From NCBI GenBank assembly GCA_019241735.1, contig JAFAWN010000253.1, positions 1-5,203 of the forward strand: 5,203 nt of DNA, read 5' to 3'. A program made the translations under genes and the position numbers. The notes under the pieces are model-generated. The model did no database searches, had not been told where the DNA came from, and was given only the letters and a program-made list of their open reading frames with translations. Shown one piece after another: positions 1 to 5,203 of the stretch. The number at the start of each line of letters is the position of its first letter. Within the stretch, counting starts at the first letter, position 1. Origin of the DNA: Terriglobales bacterium (GTDB lineage Bacteria > Acidobacteriota > Terriglobia > Terriglobales > Acidobacteriaceae).

Positions 1-64
1 CTATCGCCGCCACCACCCCGGGGACGAACGCGAGCCCTTGCAGCAATTTGGATAGGACCTCCAT
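1..64 (-). CDS. N-terminal fragment of a small hydrophobic phage-type protein (partial)
   Basis: Only the first 21 codons lie in the window, from an ATG at 62-64, giving MEVLSKLLQGLAFVPGVVAA followed by I. The gene continues past the left edge. The start is secure because a near-perfect Shine-Dalgarno (AAAGGAGGT, at 71-79) lies six bases upstream. The visible part is a short amphipathic stretch leading into a hydrophobic Val/Ala/Gly segment. It follows the coiled-coil membrane protein by 49 bases in the same direction, so it probably belongs to the same late operon. Small proteins in this position after a tail gene are often holins or lysis accessories. That role is an inference from position and hydrophobicity; the fragment is too short to assign a family. 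Confidence 0.7.
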   Translation of the reverse strand, partial: MEVLSKLLQGLAFVPGVVAAI

Positions 65-70
65 CGCCGG

Positions 71-79
71 ACCTCCTTT
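71..79 (-). promoter_or_regulatory. Strong Shine-Dalgarno for the left-edge gene
   Basis: The minus strand reads AAAGGAGGT, a full match to the anti-Shine-Dalgarno core, six bases before the ATG at 62-64. It fixes the start of the partial gene that runs off the left edge. Confidence 0.85.
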
Positions 80-113
80 ATGTGTTTTGTTTTTGCGGAA
101 ATTACGTTTGGGC

Positions 114-425
114 CTACCGGATCCCCAGCCGGTCGTGCATGGCGATGGCCGCACTGATCGCCACCGTGATCACCGCATTTACCAAGCGGTCGTATACGCT
201 GCGGCGGATCTCGCTCTTCTCCAAAGCGGCGATTTTGTCCTCGGCGATTTTCATCCGGCCGGGCTGGGTGTCGCCGGCGAGCATATCCATCTTGGCCTCA
301 AGGCGGGCAAGCTTCTCCAGCACTTCGCGTTGAAAATCACTATCTGTGACTCTCAGGACCAGCGATTGCCGCGCTGCGCTGGCGTGATGCGTGTGCTTCG
401 CCGCATTCTCGTTATCATCTCTCAT
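114..425 (-). CDS. Small coiled-coil protein with C-terminal membrane segment, XhlA/holin-accessory-like
   Basis: A 103-residue protein. The start chosen is the ATG at 423-425, which overlaps the TGA of the tail gene (422-424) as ATGA, so it is probably translated by coupling; there is no good Shine-Dalgarno of its own. The frame is open upstream to 506, but that part lies inside the tail gene. Residues 1-20 are polar with several His. Residues about 30-75 have heptad-like Leu/Ala spacing (LEKLARLEAKMDML, DKIAALEKSE), suggesting a coiled coil. Residues about 81-95 (LVNAVITVAISAAIA) form a short membrane segment near the C-terminus. This plan resembles phage XhlA-type hemolysin/holin-associated proteins, which anchor lysis functions at the inner membrane. 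The resemblance is in architecture only; a tail-associated membrane protein is also possible. Confidence 0.78.
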   Translation of the reverse strand: MRDDNENAAKHTHHASAARQSLVLRVTDSDFQREVLEKLARLEAKMDMLAGDTQPGRMKIAEDKIAALEKSEIRRSVYDRLVNAVITVAISAAIAMHDRLGIR

Positions 426-3400
426 AATGGATAGTTGACGTGCAACGCCGTGGTGTATCGTGAATATTTGGGCGACGCTGACGCATCGTATTGCCGCAAA
501 TAACAATTCTGAATTTTTGCCAATCGGGGAACTGTGAATGTCTGCGAACTGAACCGTCCTGCCAGGTTCCGATCATTGCCCGCGCCCCAACCTTCATCGC
601 TCCACCGGACCTCGAATCCCCCGCCCGAGACCGGTGTGATTCCAGCGTTTATCGTTACCGTGGTGGAGGAGACTGCGGTAATTTCCGCCTGCGTCAGGTC
701 GGAAAGAAATTGCGAGCCGACGTTCAAGTTGCTTACCGCAGTGACGGCGACCGGCGTCATGATCTTTGCCGCGTCGAACTCGAATGACAGACTCTTCGCG
801 GCATCGTTTGCAAATTTGATCTTATAGACGCTGTGCTCCTCGTCGATGTCAAGGACGGAGATGTCAACCTCGCGCACAATGGCCTGAAAAGTTGCATTCC
901 GTGATGGCATCGCAATATTGATCGCGTCTCCGGGGAAAACATCCACCGCGTTTGCCGGCAGGAGGTCACCCCAGGTGTGATATTCCCCGCTCCAGGCGGG
1001 CAAGGTTGCATCGTCCAGTAGCGCCAGCGCTGCATTTTCGCAGTCATGCGCGGTGCGCGCCTCCGGTTGCTTTACGTGACGCACGCCGGCATGCACTCCG
1101 TCATCCGACCCATGCATTTGCGCGGCAATGCTCGCCGGATTCGTAACTCGCGCCAGCGCTCTGCCTTGCCCGCGATAGTGCACCTCGATGTATTCATTGG
1201 GGGCGGGAACATAATCCGGGAAGAAGACCAGTTCCGACGCGGTGATGGCGCACTCCGCGCCCTCATAAATCGACCCCACCAAACGTGTACGGTATCCGCT
1301 GCCCGGCAACGCGCTCCGAACCTCACGGTCGGGATTTCGAATCAGACGAGTAAAAGCGATCGAACACTGCATACTCAGGGAATTGACCAAGGCATAAGAG
1401 CAAAAGCCGGGAGCGGCGGAAATTACCCCGTCGTAAAGCACGGTCGAAGGCGCGACGATCGACGCTGGATTCGCTGGATCAATGTCATGCGCCTCCAGCA
1501 CTACACGCACATCTGCTGCGATCTGCCCTCCGCCGCGGCCGTTGCCGGCAGGATGTAAGGCAGAATGAAATATTTGCTCAGCGCGGTAAATACCCAGCGA
1601 ATATAAACGCGTCGTCAAAACATAGTGATGCCCGGTGATGGTAGTGATGAAGCTTCCGGTTGCAATGCCGTTCACCAGCGCCCGAATGTTGGATTGCGCT
1701 CCATTGGCTGCGATCTGAAACCCAGCCAGGCATCCCGCAGCCATCACCGCCCCCGGATACAGGCCACCCAACACGCCGCTCGAAGCTGTGCTGAACTGCA
1801 CGTCGCCATGTTGGAGGATAGCCGCAGCTCCCATTTCTATTTGCTCCACGAACTGGACGGTGGCAGCTCCGTCCACGCCGGTCCCGCCTGAAACTTGAAG
1901 TTTCCCGGCCCCTACCGCGATTACGCCGGACGGGGCTGCCACCTTCCATCGCGAGGCATCAATCGCAGTGCCGTCATACTCTTCATCGAAAACTGTTTGC
2001 GCACTCCTGACAAATGCAGCCTGAGATAAAGTGAACCTCAAAGTGACGCCGTCGCCAACGTACAGGCAAGTGTCGTTCATCCAACACTCCAGGATCGAGC
2101 CGGTAAAGTCCACGGTCATGCCCGAGGAGCGAATGGACACGCGGGCGTAAGCTCTGAATTCTCCCGGGGTCACGACCACCTTGCCTGATTGAGCCAGCCC
2201 CGCCGGATTGGTGGGAGTGATGCGTGCTGCGATCAAGGCCTCTTGCAGGCCTCCCGAGGCGCTGGCGACGGTATAGCCGGCGGAGTGCGCGTTGGCGGTA
2301 GTGAATTGCAGCGAGCCTGCCTGGCCGTTGCCGCTGCAAGTGCCGCCCGTCACTAAAACAGCCTCAGCGCTGCCGGTGCCAGAAATATAGAGGTAGTACC
2401 ACGGTTCGGTGGCAGTGACACCCGCGGGACAAGATGAGAGCGTGAGCGTCTTCGCTCCAGGCGAGCTCAAGTCCGTGGACGGCGACTGCGCCCAATTGAA
2501 GTCGGCCGCATACTTCACCGCCTGCATCGCCGCGCTGACGCCGCCACCGGCCCGGGGGGAATATTTTCCCAGCGACGCGACATAGGTGATGACCTGGCTG
2601 TCGGTCGGCGCCGTTGTATCCACGGGAACATTTTGTATCGACGTGGCGTTGCTGCTGGTGCCTCCGCATGCTCCCCAGGTGGAGTCGCCGTGCAGACAGA
2701 CGCCGCTGCTGGCACTGCCATTCGCCAACTCCCCGGGAGGCACCAACCCACTGACCAAATCTGATTTGGCTGCGAGGCCGGTGTCCACGTAATGACGGTC
2801 GGCTGCCTGAGTGGGCGCGGCGGGATCTCCTGGGAGGGTAAGCGGCCCGGTCATTGTGCCGCCGGCGAGGGGGACGTAGGCGCCGCTGCCGGAGTTCGCG
2901 ACGCTGTCAACGTAGGCTTTGTTGACCGCATCTGTGGCTTGGGACGGCGCTGGCAGGCTGGGAGGCGACGAGAATTGCTTAATTCCGGCTACAGTTTCGT
3001 TTCCGGTGTTGTGGACCACGGCAGAATCATTGGCTTTCGCGGCCAGTGCTGAGTTCACATATTGCTGGGTCGCCACCTGAGTGGAGGAACCCGTCGAACC
3101 AGGATTGGTTCGCACGCCTGCGAGGGTAGCGGGCGAGGCGGCTGGCACCGCCCAATACTCGGTGACCACGGTTCCATCATTGAGCTGGAAGACGACAGTG
3201 TATAAAGTTTGCGCCGGCGTGGCGCCGACATTGGGGACGAGCGCCACCGACAGTTGCCCTCCAGCACCCAAAGTGACGGTTTTCGTTCCCGCGGCAACCG
3301 CGTTTCCGCTCGAGGTGCTGAAGTCAGGCCAGGAGATTAGCAGCGTTCCCCCGGCCGGGGTTCCGTCGGCACGGTAAACGGTATCGTTGATGGTCGTGGT

Positions 3401-3492
3401 GGCGGGTTTTGCGCGTGCAGCATCACCGATGCGGCTAACAGCACTGACAGCAAATAAAAAAGCCGCCCGGTCAGGCGGCTTGGGTCCAACAT
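422..3492 (-). CDS. Large phage tail fibre/tail-tip fusion protein with signal peptide, frameshifted near its N-terminus
   Basis: A single frame is open from the A-run near 3407 to the TGA at 422-424. It lacks ATG or GTG starts at its head; the first usable codon is a TTG at 3271 with no good start context. The true start is most likely the ATG at 3490-3492, behind a strong Shine-Dalgarno, but that lies in another frame. One extra base in the A4 run at 3407-3410 would join them into about 1,023 residues. Repaired order: Sec signal peptide 1-27 (RLFYLLSVLLAASVMLHA core); a beta-rich domain 29-125 beginning KPATTTINDTVYRADG; fibre repeats about 135-250 with AYVDS/HYVDT motifs and VPLAGGTMTGPLTL; the beginning of a pectate-lyase-like beta-helix about 434-480; a lectin-like stretch from about 500 (FDEEYDG); a tail-tip region with HDCENAALALLDD and NAVDVFPGD; and a fibronectin-III-like end (about 940-1023) closing RYTTALHVNYPL. 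The likely role is host recognition or a surface fibre. Tail identity is confident; the family match is from memory. Confidence 0.83.
3337..3492 (-). other. Signal-peptide leader ORF, the displaced N-terminus of the tail protein
   Basis: Taken as written, the ATG at 3490-3492 opens a 51-codon frame ending at TAA 3337-3339. Its first 27 residues form a convincing Sec signal peptide: a positive n-region (DPSRLTGR), a hydrophobic core (LFYLLSVLLAASVML) and a cleavage site after LHA. After codon 28 the frame becomes a Pro/Arg-rich sequence (NPPPRPSTIPFTVPTEPRPG) with no recognisable fold, which is what an out-of-frame read of the tail domain looks like. I take this as the true beginning of the tail gene, separated by one lost base, and not as an independent peptide gene. 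A regulatory leader peptide is the alternative, given the terminator that overlaps it. Confidence 0.72.
3451..3481 (-). terminator. Intrinsic terminator overlapping the start of the tail gene
   Basis: Read on the minus strand, an 8-bp perfect stem (AAGCCGCC at 3474-3481 paired with GGCGGCTT at 3460-3467, loop TGACCG) is followed at once by TTTTATTTG. The plus strand has no T tract after the stem, so the signal works for leftward transcription only. It lies 105 bases past the phosphatase stop codon and fits as the end of that operon. However, it occupies codons 4-11 of the tail ORF that starts at 3492, which is unusual and may be regulatory. Confidence 0.85.
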
Positions 3493-3496
3493 AAAT

Positions 3497-3505
3497 TCCT
3501 CCCTT
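3497..3505 (-). promoter_or_regulatory. Strong Shine-Dalgarno deciding the tail gene start
   Basis: The minus strand reads AAGGGAGGA, with the GGAGG core five bases before the ATG at 3490-3492. Together with the signal peptide that follows, this makes 3492 a far better start than the internal TTG at 3271. Confidence 0.85.
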
Positions 3506-3513
3506 TAAACCTC

Positions 3514-3556
3514 AGGGTAGCAGGTGAAATATTGTTTCAATCATTGTGTAATTCAA
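3514..3556 (-). promoter_or_regulatory. Candidate promoter for the tail gene
   Basis: This AT-rich gap lies between the phosphatase stop and the tail Shine-Dalgarno. Two readings are possible. One pairs TTGAAT (3551-3556) with AATATT (3528-3533) at a 17-base spacing, each four of six to consensus. The other pairs TTGAAA (3535-3540) with an extended minus-10 TGCTACCCT (3514-3522) at a short 15-base spacing. The extended element resembles TGCTATTCT in the other intergenic gap. Neither reading is strong, and the sigma factor specificity of the host is unknown. Confidence 0.3.
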
Positions 3557-3585
3557 ACGGCACTGCGGATCCGAAAAGCAATTCA

Positions 3586-4119
3586 TTATCTTTCAGCCTT
3601 AGCCGGTTGCTGCTCGAGAAATCCCTGGACGCTTTCGACGTAAACGTCGGCAAAGTCCACAATTGGGCGCTTGTTCTCGATCATGTTCATAGCTTCGTCA
3701 ATGTCCCATCCCAGCGAGCACAAGACGGCCAACGCCATCATCGGCGCGCGGTGCACTCCGGCAGCGCAATGAATATAAAGTTTTGCTCCGTCCCGCTCCA
3801 AAGCCTCGAGCGCGAAATCAACGCCGCGCTGCAGCAGGGCTGGATGCTTGGGCTGAAAATCATCGTCGGTCGCGTTCCACAGCACCTTAATGCCCTGCAC
3901 TGCGGCCAACGGAGTGTCGTCAAATTCCTGTTGCATGTCGATGATGTGCGTTATCCCGGCGCGCGCCACCTCGGCCATGTTCGTCTCGTTCCAGATTCCG
4001 CCGCCAAGTGCGATGCGGCCAGTTAGCCAAGTCATGTCCATGCGGAAAATCCCGGTATGCTTTCGCTCCAGGGTTGACGCCCAGCGGTTGATCGCCGCTT
4101 CCCATGGAGCGACTTTCAT
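3586..4119 (-). CDS. Dual-specificity (tyrosine) phosphatase family protein
   Basis: A 177-residue cysteine-dependent phosphatase. The signature loop H117-C118-A-A-G-V-H-R124 matches HCxxGxxR, with Cys118 as nucleophile and Arg124 binding phosphate. A general-acid Asp is expected in NATDDDFQPKH (Asp85-87), about 31-33 residues upstream, the usual spacing. The core begins at about residue 29 (MTWLTGRIALGGGIW) and ends in a helix (VDFADVYVESVQGFL). It is cytosolic: no signal peptide or membrane segment. The residue after Arg124 is Ala, where many relatives have Ser or Thr that helps hydrolyse the phospho-enzyme. The start at 4119 is preferred over the Met pair at residues 27 and 29 because the repaired upstream gene would overlap it as ATGA, although there is no clear Shine-Dalgarno. 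The substrate is unknown; protein phosphotyrosine/serine, nucleotides or RNA ends are all possible. The fold assignment is firm. Confidence 0.93.
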   Translation of the reverse strand: MKVAPWEAAINRWASTLERKHTGIFRMDMTWLTGRIALGGGIWNETNMAEVARAGITHIIDMQQEFDDTPLAAVQGIKVLWNATDDDFQPKHPALLQRGVDFALEALERDGAKLYIHCAAGVHRAPMMALAVLCSLGWDIDEAMNMIENKRPIVDFADVYVESVQGFLEQQPAKAER

Positions 4120-4483
4120 TCTAAGGCATCACGCGATGGACTCGAGCCGCCGCCGGAATCTTTCGTAATCACTGCCTCGATTTTTGGTTCACCGGAAATT
4201 CCGAGGTGCCGCAACAGAACCATGGCGAGGGATCATCGGGTGCGGCCTCCTCCGGATCTACGGTCGCAGGATAGAGGCCGATCATCTCGAAAAGGTATTT
4301 CATGGCGGCACAGTGGCCGCTATTTGCTTTTGCGATCGTGCTTTCAACCATCTGCACCGCCTCGCTGCCCACCAGGTTTCTTATCTGCTCGCGCAAAGCG
4401 TTCAAATCCGTCGGAGCTGTCGGACCTTCGCAACGTGCTTGCCTGGCGGGCTTGGCGTCGGGCTTGGCTTTTACCTGTTTCAT
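4116..4483 (-). CDS. Small conserved hypothetical protein (MKYLFEMIGLYP family), apparently frameshifted
   Basis: As written, the ATG at 4481-4483 gives 104 residues ending at 4169. Residues 1-28 are Lys/Ala/Pro-rich and probably disordered. Residues 29-72 form a helical core (LREQIRNLVGSEAVQMVEST, then MKYLFEMIGLYP), which I remember from uncharacterised acidobacterial proteins. The end as written (PWFCCGTSEFPVNQKSRQ) looks foreign. One additional base near 4229-4235 moves translation to SLAMVLLRHLGISGEPKIEA and on to DALE, ending with TGA at 4116-4118, giving about 122 residues. That frame has a stop at 4233-4235, so the shift must lie within a few bases. The repaired stop overlaps the phosphatase ATG by ATGA. 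An upstream TTG at 4561 would run through the terminator hairpin and is unlikely. No Shine-Dalgarno is visible. The function is unknown; a nucleic-acid-associated role is a guess from its neighbour. Confidence 0.75.
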
Positions 4484-4519
4484 AAATTCATTGAGAGATG
4501 CAGCTTTCAACTTTATTGA

Positions 4520-4555
4520 CAAAACAAATAAGGCGCGTCCCTGGGGAACGCGCCT
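4520..4555 (-). terminator. Intrinsic terminator after the sigma-region-4-like gene
   Basis: On the minus strand an 8-bp stem, AGGCGCGT (4548-4555) with ACGCGCCT (4531-4538), encloses a nine-base loop and is followed by TATTTGTTTTG. The T tract is interrupted but respectable. It begins 81 bases after the stop codon at 4637 and ends 37 bases before the ATG at 4483, so it separates the regulator from the small-gene/phosphatase pair. Unless read-through or antitermination occurs, those two need a promoter within or below this hairpin. Confidence 0.7.
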
Positions 4556-4590
4556 CGTCAATTCTGGTCTGAAAGTTAATCTCTGAATCT

Positions 4591-4599
4591 AGAATAGCA
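4591..4599 (-). promoter_or_regulatory. Extended minus-10-like element
   Basis: The minus strand reads TGCTATTCT, an extended minus-10 (TGn then TATTCT, four of six to TATAAT). No recognisable minus-35 lies 16-18 bases upstream. An 8-bp palindrome, CTGCGCAG, sits at 4602-4609 just upstream, where an operator could lie. The following bases (AGATT) resemble those after TGCTACCCT at 3514-3522. A transcript from here would pass through the hairpin at 4531-4555 before reaching the next gene. Confidence 0.22.
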
Positions 4600-4636
4600 A
4601 ACTGCGCAGGGTAAATGGGACATGACTTGCAACTTT

Positions 4637-5182
4637 TTATTCGCCATCGATAGAACCACTTAGCTCGATTTGGTCACTTTCCCCCTCTTGACAAGCTTTT
4701 TCCTGAATCGGGTTTGTCACCGGCAAGCGCGCCAGCAGGCCGCCCTCGAGGAAGGCTTCGCTTAGCCGGTCGATGGCTTCGCTAAAACGGCGGCCAACGG
4801 TGCGGCGGCCGCAGCCCAGCAAGCGGCCGGCTTCTTCGTGGGTATAGTTCTGGAGGACGATGCGCGCTACCAGCTTTTTTTCAAACGCGTCCAGTTTTTC
4901 CAGGCACTGCTCCACATCGTGGACGAAGATCACGCCGTCTTCGAATGTGGAGACGTGGTAGGAAGTCACCCGGGTGCGAAAAAATTCGCGGCCCAGCAGT
5001 GACGGCAGGCGCCCGACCTCGACTGAAAGCCGCATATAGCGCCTCAGCATTCCCACAGTGCGGTCGCGGTAAAGCCACATGTCGGGATGAGGTTGCGGGC
5101 GGGCTTCGGGATCAGCTGCAACATCTCTTTGCGGCTGGAGGGTCACGCATGCGGGTGGTGGGCGCAGCTCAGGAATGCCCAC
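4637..5182 (-). CDS. Sigma-70 region 4-like helix-turn-helix regulator, possibly partial at the 5' end
   Basis: From a GTG at 5180-5182 the protein has 181 residues, but the frame stays open to the right edge at 5203, so the start may lie outside. ATG at 5078-5080 (M35 in MWLYRDRTVGMLRRYM) is an alternative; none of the starts has a good Shine-Dalgarno. Residues 1-34 are Pro-rich and low in structure. Residues 35-95 are helical with a conserved-looking RLSVEVGRLPSLLGREFFR segment. Residues about 100-145 resemble sigma region 4.2: FEKKLVARIVL, then YTHEEAGRLLGCGRRTVGRR, a helix-turn-helix with GRRTVGRRF as the recognition helix. Region 2 is absent, so it is unlikely to be a complete sigma factor. 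It resembles stand-alone region-4 proteins known from acidobacteria, and phage late-gene regulators (ArpU/RinA type) share this design. DNA binding is likely; its target is unknown. Confidence 0.82.
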   Translation of the reverse strand: MGIPELRPPPACVTLQPQRDVAADPEARPQPHPDMWLYRDRTVGMLRRYMRLSVEVGRLPSLLGREFFRTRVTSYHVSTFEDGVIFVHDVEQCLEKLDAFEKKLVARIVLQNYTHEEAGRLLGCGRRTVGRRFSEAIDRLSEAFLEGGLLARLPVTNPIQEKACQEGESDQIELSGSIDGE

Positions 5183-5203
5183 GGATGTCGGCAGTTTTGA
5201 CTG

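Noticed and set aside
48..434. 128-codon plus-strand ORF over the left-edge genes
   Set aside because: It overlaps two minus-strand genes with good start signals and crosses the ATGA junction; no recognisable protein features.
1046..1558. 170-codon plus-strand ORF inside the tail gene
   Set aside because: It is a shadow frame of the tail gene with Arg/His-rich low-information sequence and no ribosome binding site.
422..3271. Taking the TTG at 3271 as the tail gene start
   Set aside because: There is no Shine-Dalgarno there, and the frame continues upstream through a conserved-looking domain; the start at 3492 has much better signals.
3400..3425. Programmed minus-1 ribosomal frameshift at G CAA AAC
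   Set aside because: Not excluded, but disfavoured: the P-site codon would mispair after slipping, no convincing downstream stimulatory stem was seen, and the strong hairpin lies upstream of the site. A plain indel explains it more simply.
422..3492. Diversity-generating retroelement target in the tail fibre
   Set aside because: No reverse transcriptase, template repeat or variable repeat with adenine-biased differences is visible, and no near-identical repeat of the C-terminal coding region was seen.
3532..4026. 164-codon plus-strand ORF opposite the phosphatase
   Set aside because: It is antisense to a gene with an intact catalytic motif; its translation shows no domain and is rich in His/Arg/Val, as expected from the complement of coding DNA.
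4602..4609. CTGCGCAG palindrome as an attachment or operator site
   Set aside because: An 8-bp palindrome can occur by chance and no second copy or flanking direct repeat was seen; noted only as context for the minus-10-like element.
1..5203. tRNA genes, CRISPR arrays, insertion sequences, integrase or att sites
   Set aside because: No cloverleaf, regularly spaced repeats, terminal inverted repeats, transposase motifs or integrase motifs were seen on either strand.

Overview
The window reads almost entirely on the minus strand and looks like part of a prophage, or a phage-derived island, in an acidobacterium. That placement rests on remembered similarity: the large tail protein, the sigma-region-4-like regulator and the small protein carrying MKYLFEMIGLYP all resemble families I associate with Acidobacteriota (Terriglobia/Koribacter-like soil bacteria). 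No search was run, so the taxonomy is inference.

Layout in the direction of transcription (right to left): a regulator with a C-terminal sigma-70 region 4 type helix-turn-helix (4637 to 5182, reading frame open to the right edge); an intrinsic terminator (about 4520-4555); a small conserved hypothetical gene (4116-4483) that carries an apparent one-base deletion; a dual-specificity phosphatase (3586-4119) that the repaired small gene would overlap by ATGA; a promoter-like gap; a strong ribosome binding site and ATG at 3492 for a very large secreted or phage-tail-type protein (422-3492), whose signal peptide is one base out of frame with the rest and whose first codons form a strong intrinsic terminator; a coiled-coil/membrane protein coupled by ATGA (114-425); and the first 21 codons of another small gene with a perfect Shine-Dalgarno (1-64). 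The last three genes look like a tail-tip plus lysis/holin-type module.

The most informative observations are the two one-base lesions, each located to a few bases by reading-frame logic. In the tail gene, one extra A in the A4 run at 3407-3410 joins a good Sec signal peptide to the KPATTTINDTVY domain. In the small gene, one extra base near 4229-4235 replaces an odd Cys-rich tail with a SLAMVLLRHLG ending and creates an ATGA overlap with the phosphatase start. Either the sequence has indel errors or the locus is decaying; programmed frameshifting is a less likely third option. Separately, the terminator hairpin over codons 4-11 of the tail gene suggests either simple termination of the phosphatase operon or translation-dependent control of tail expression. 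I see no tRNA, rRNA, CRISPR array, insertion sequence, reverse transcriptase, integrase or attachment site.
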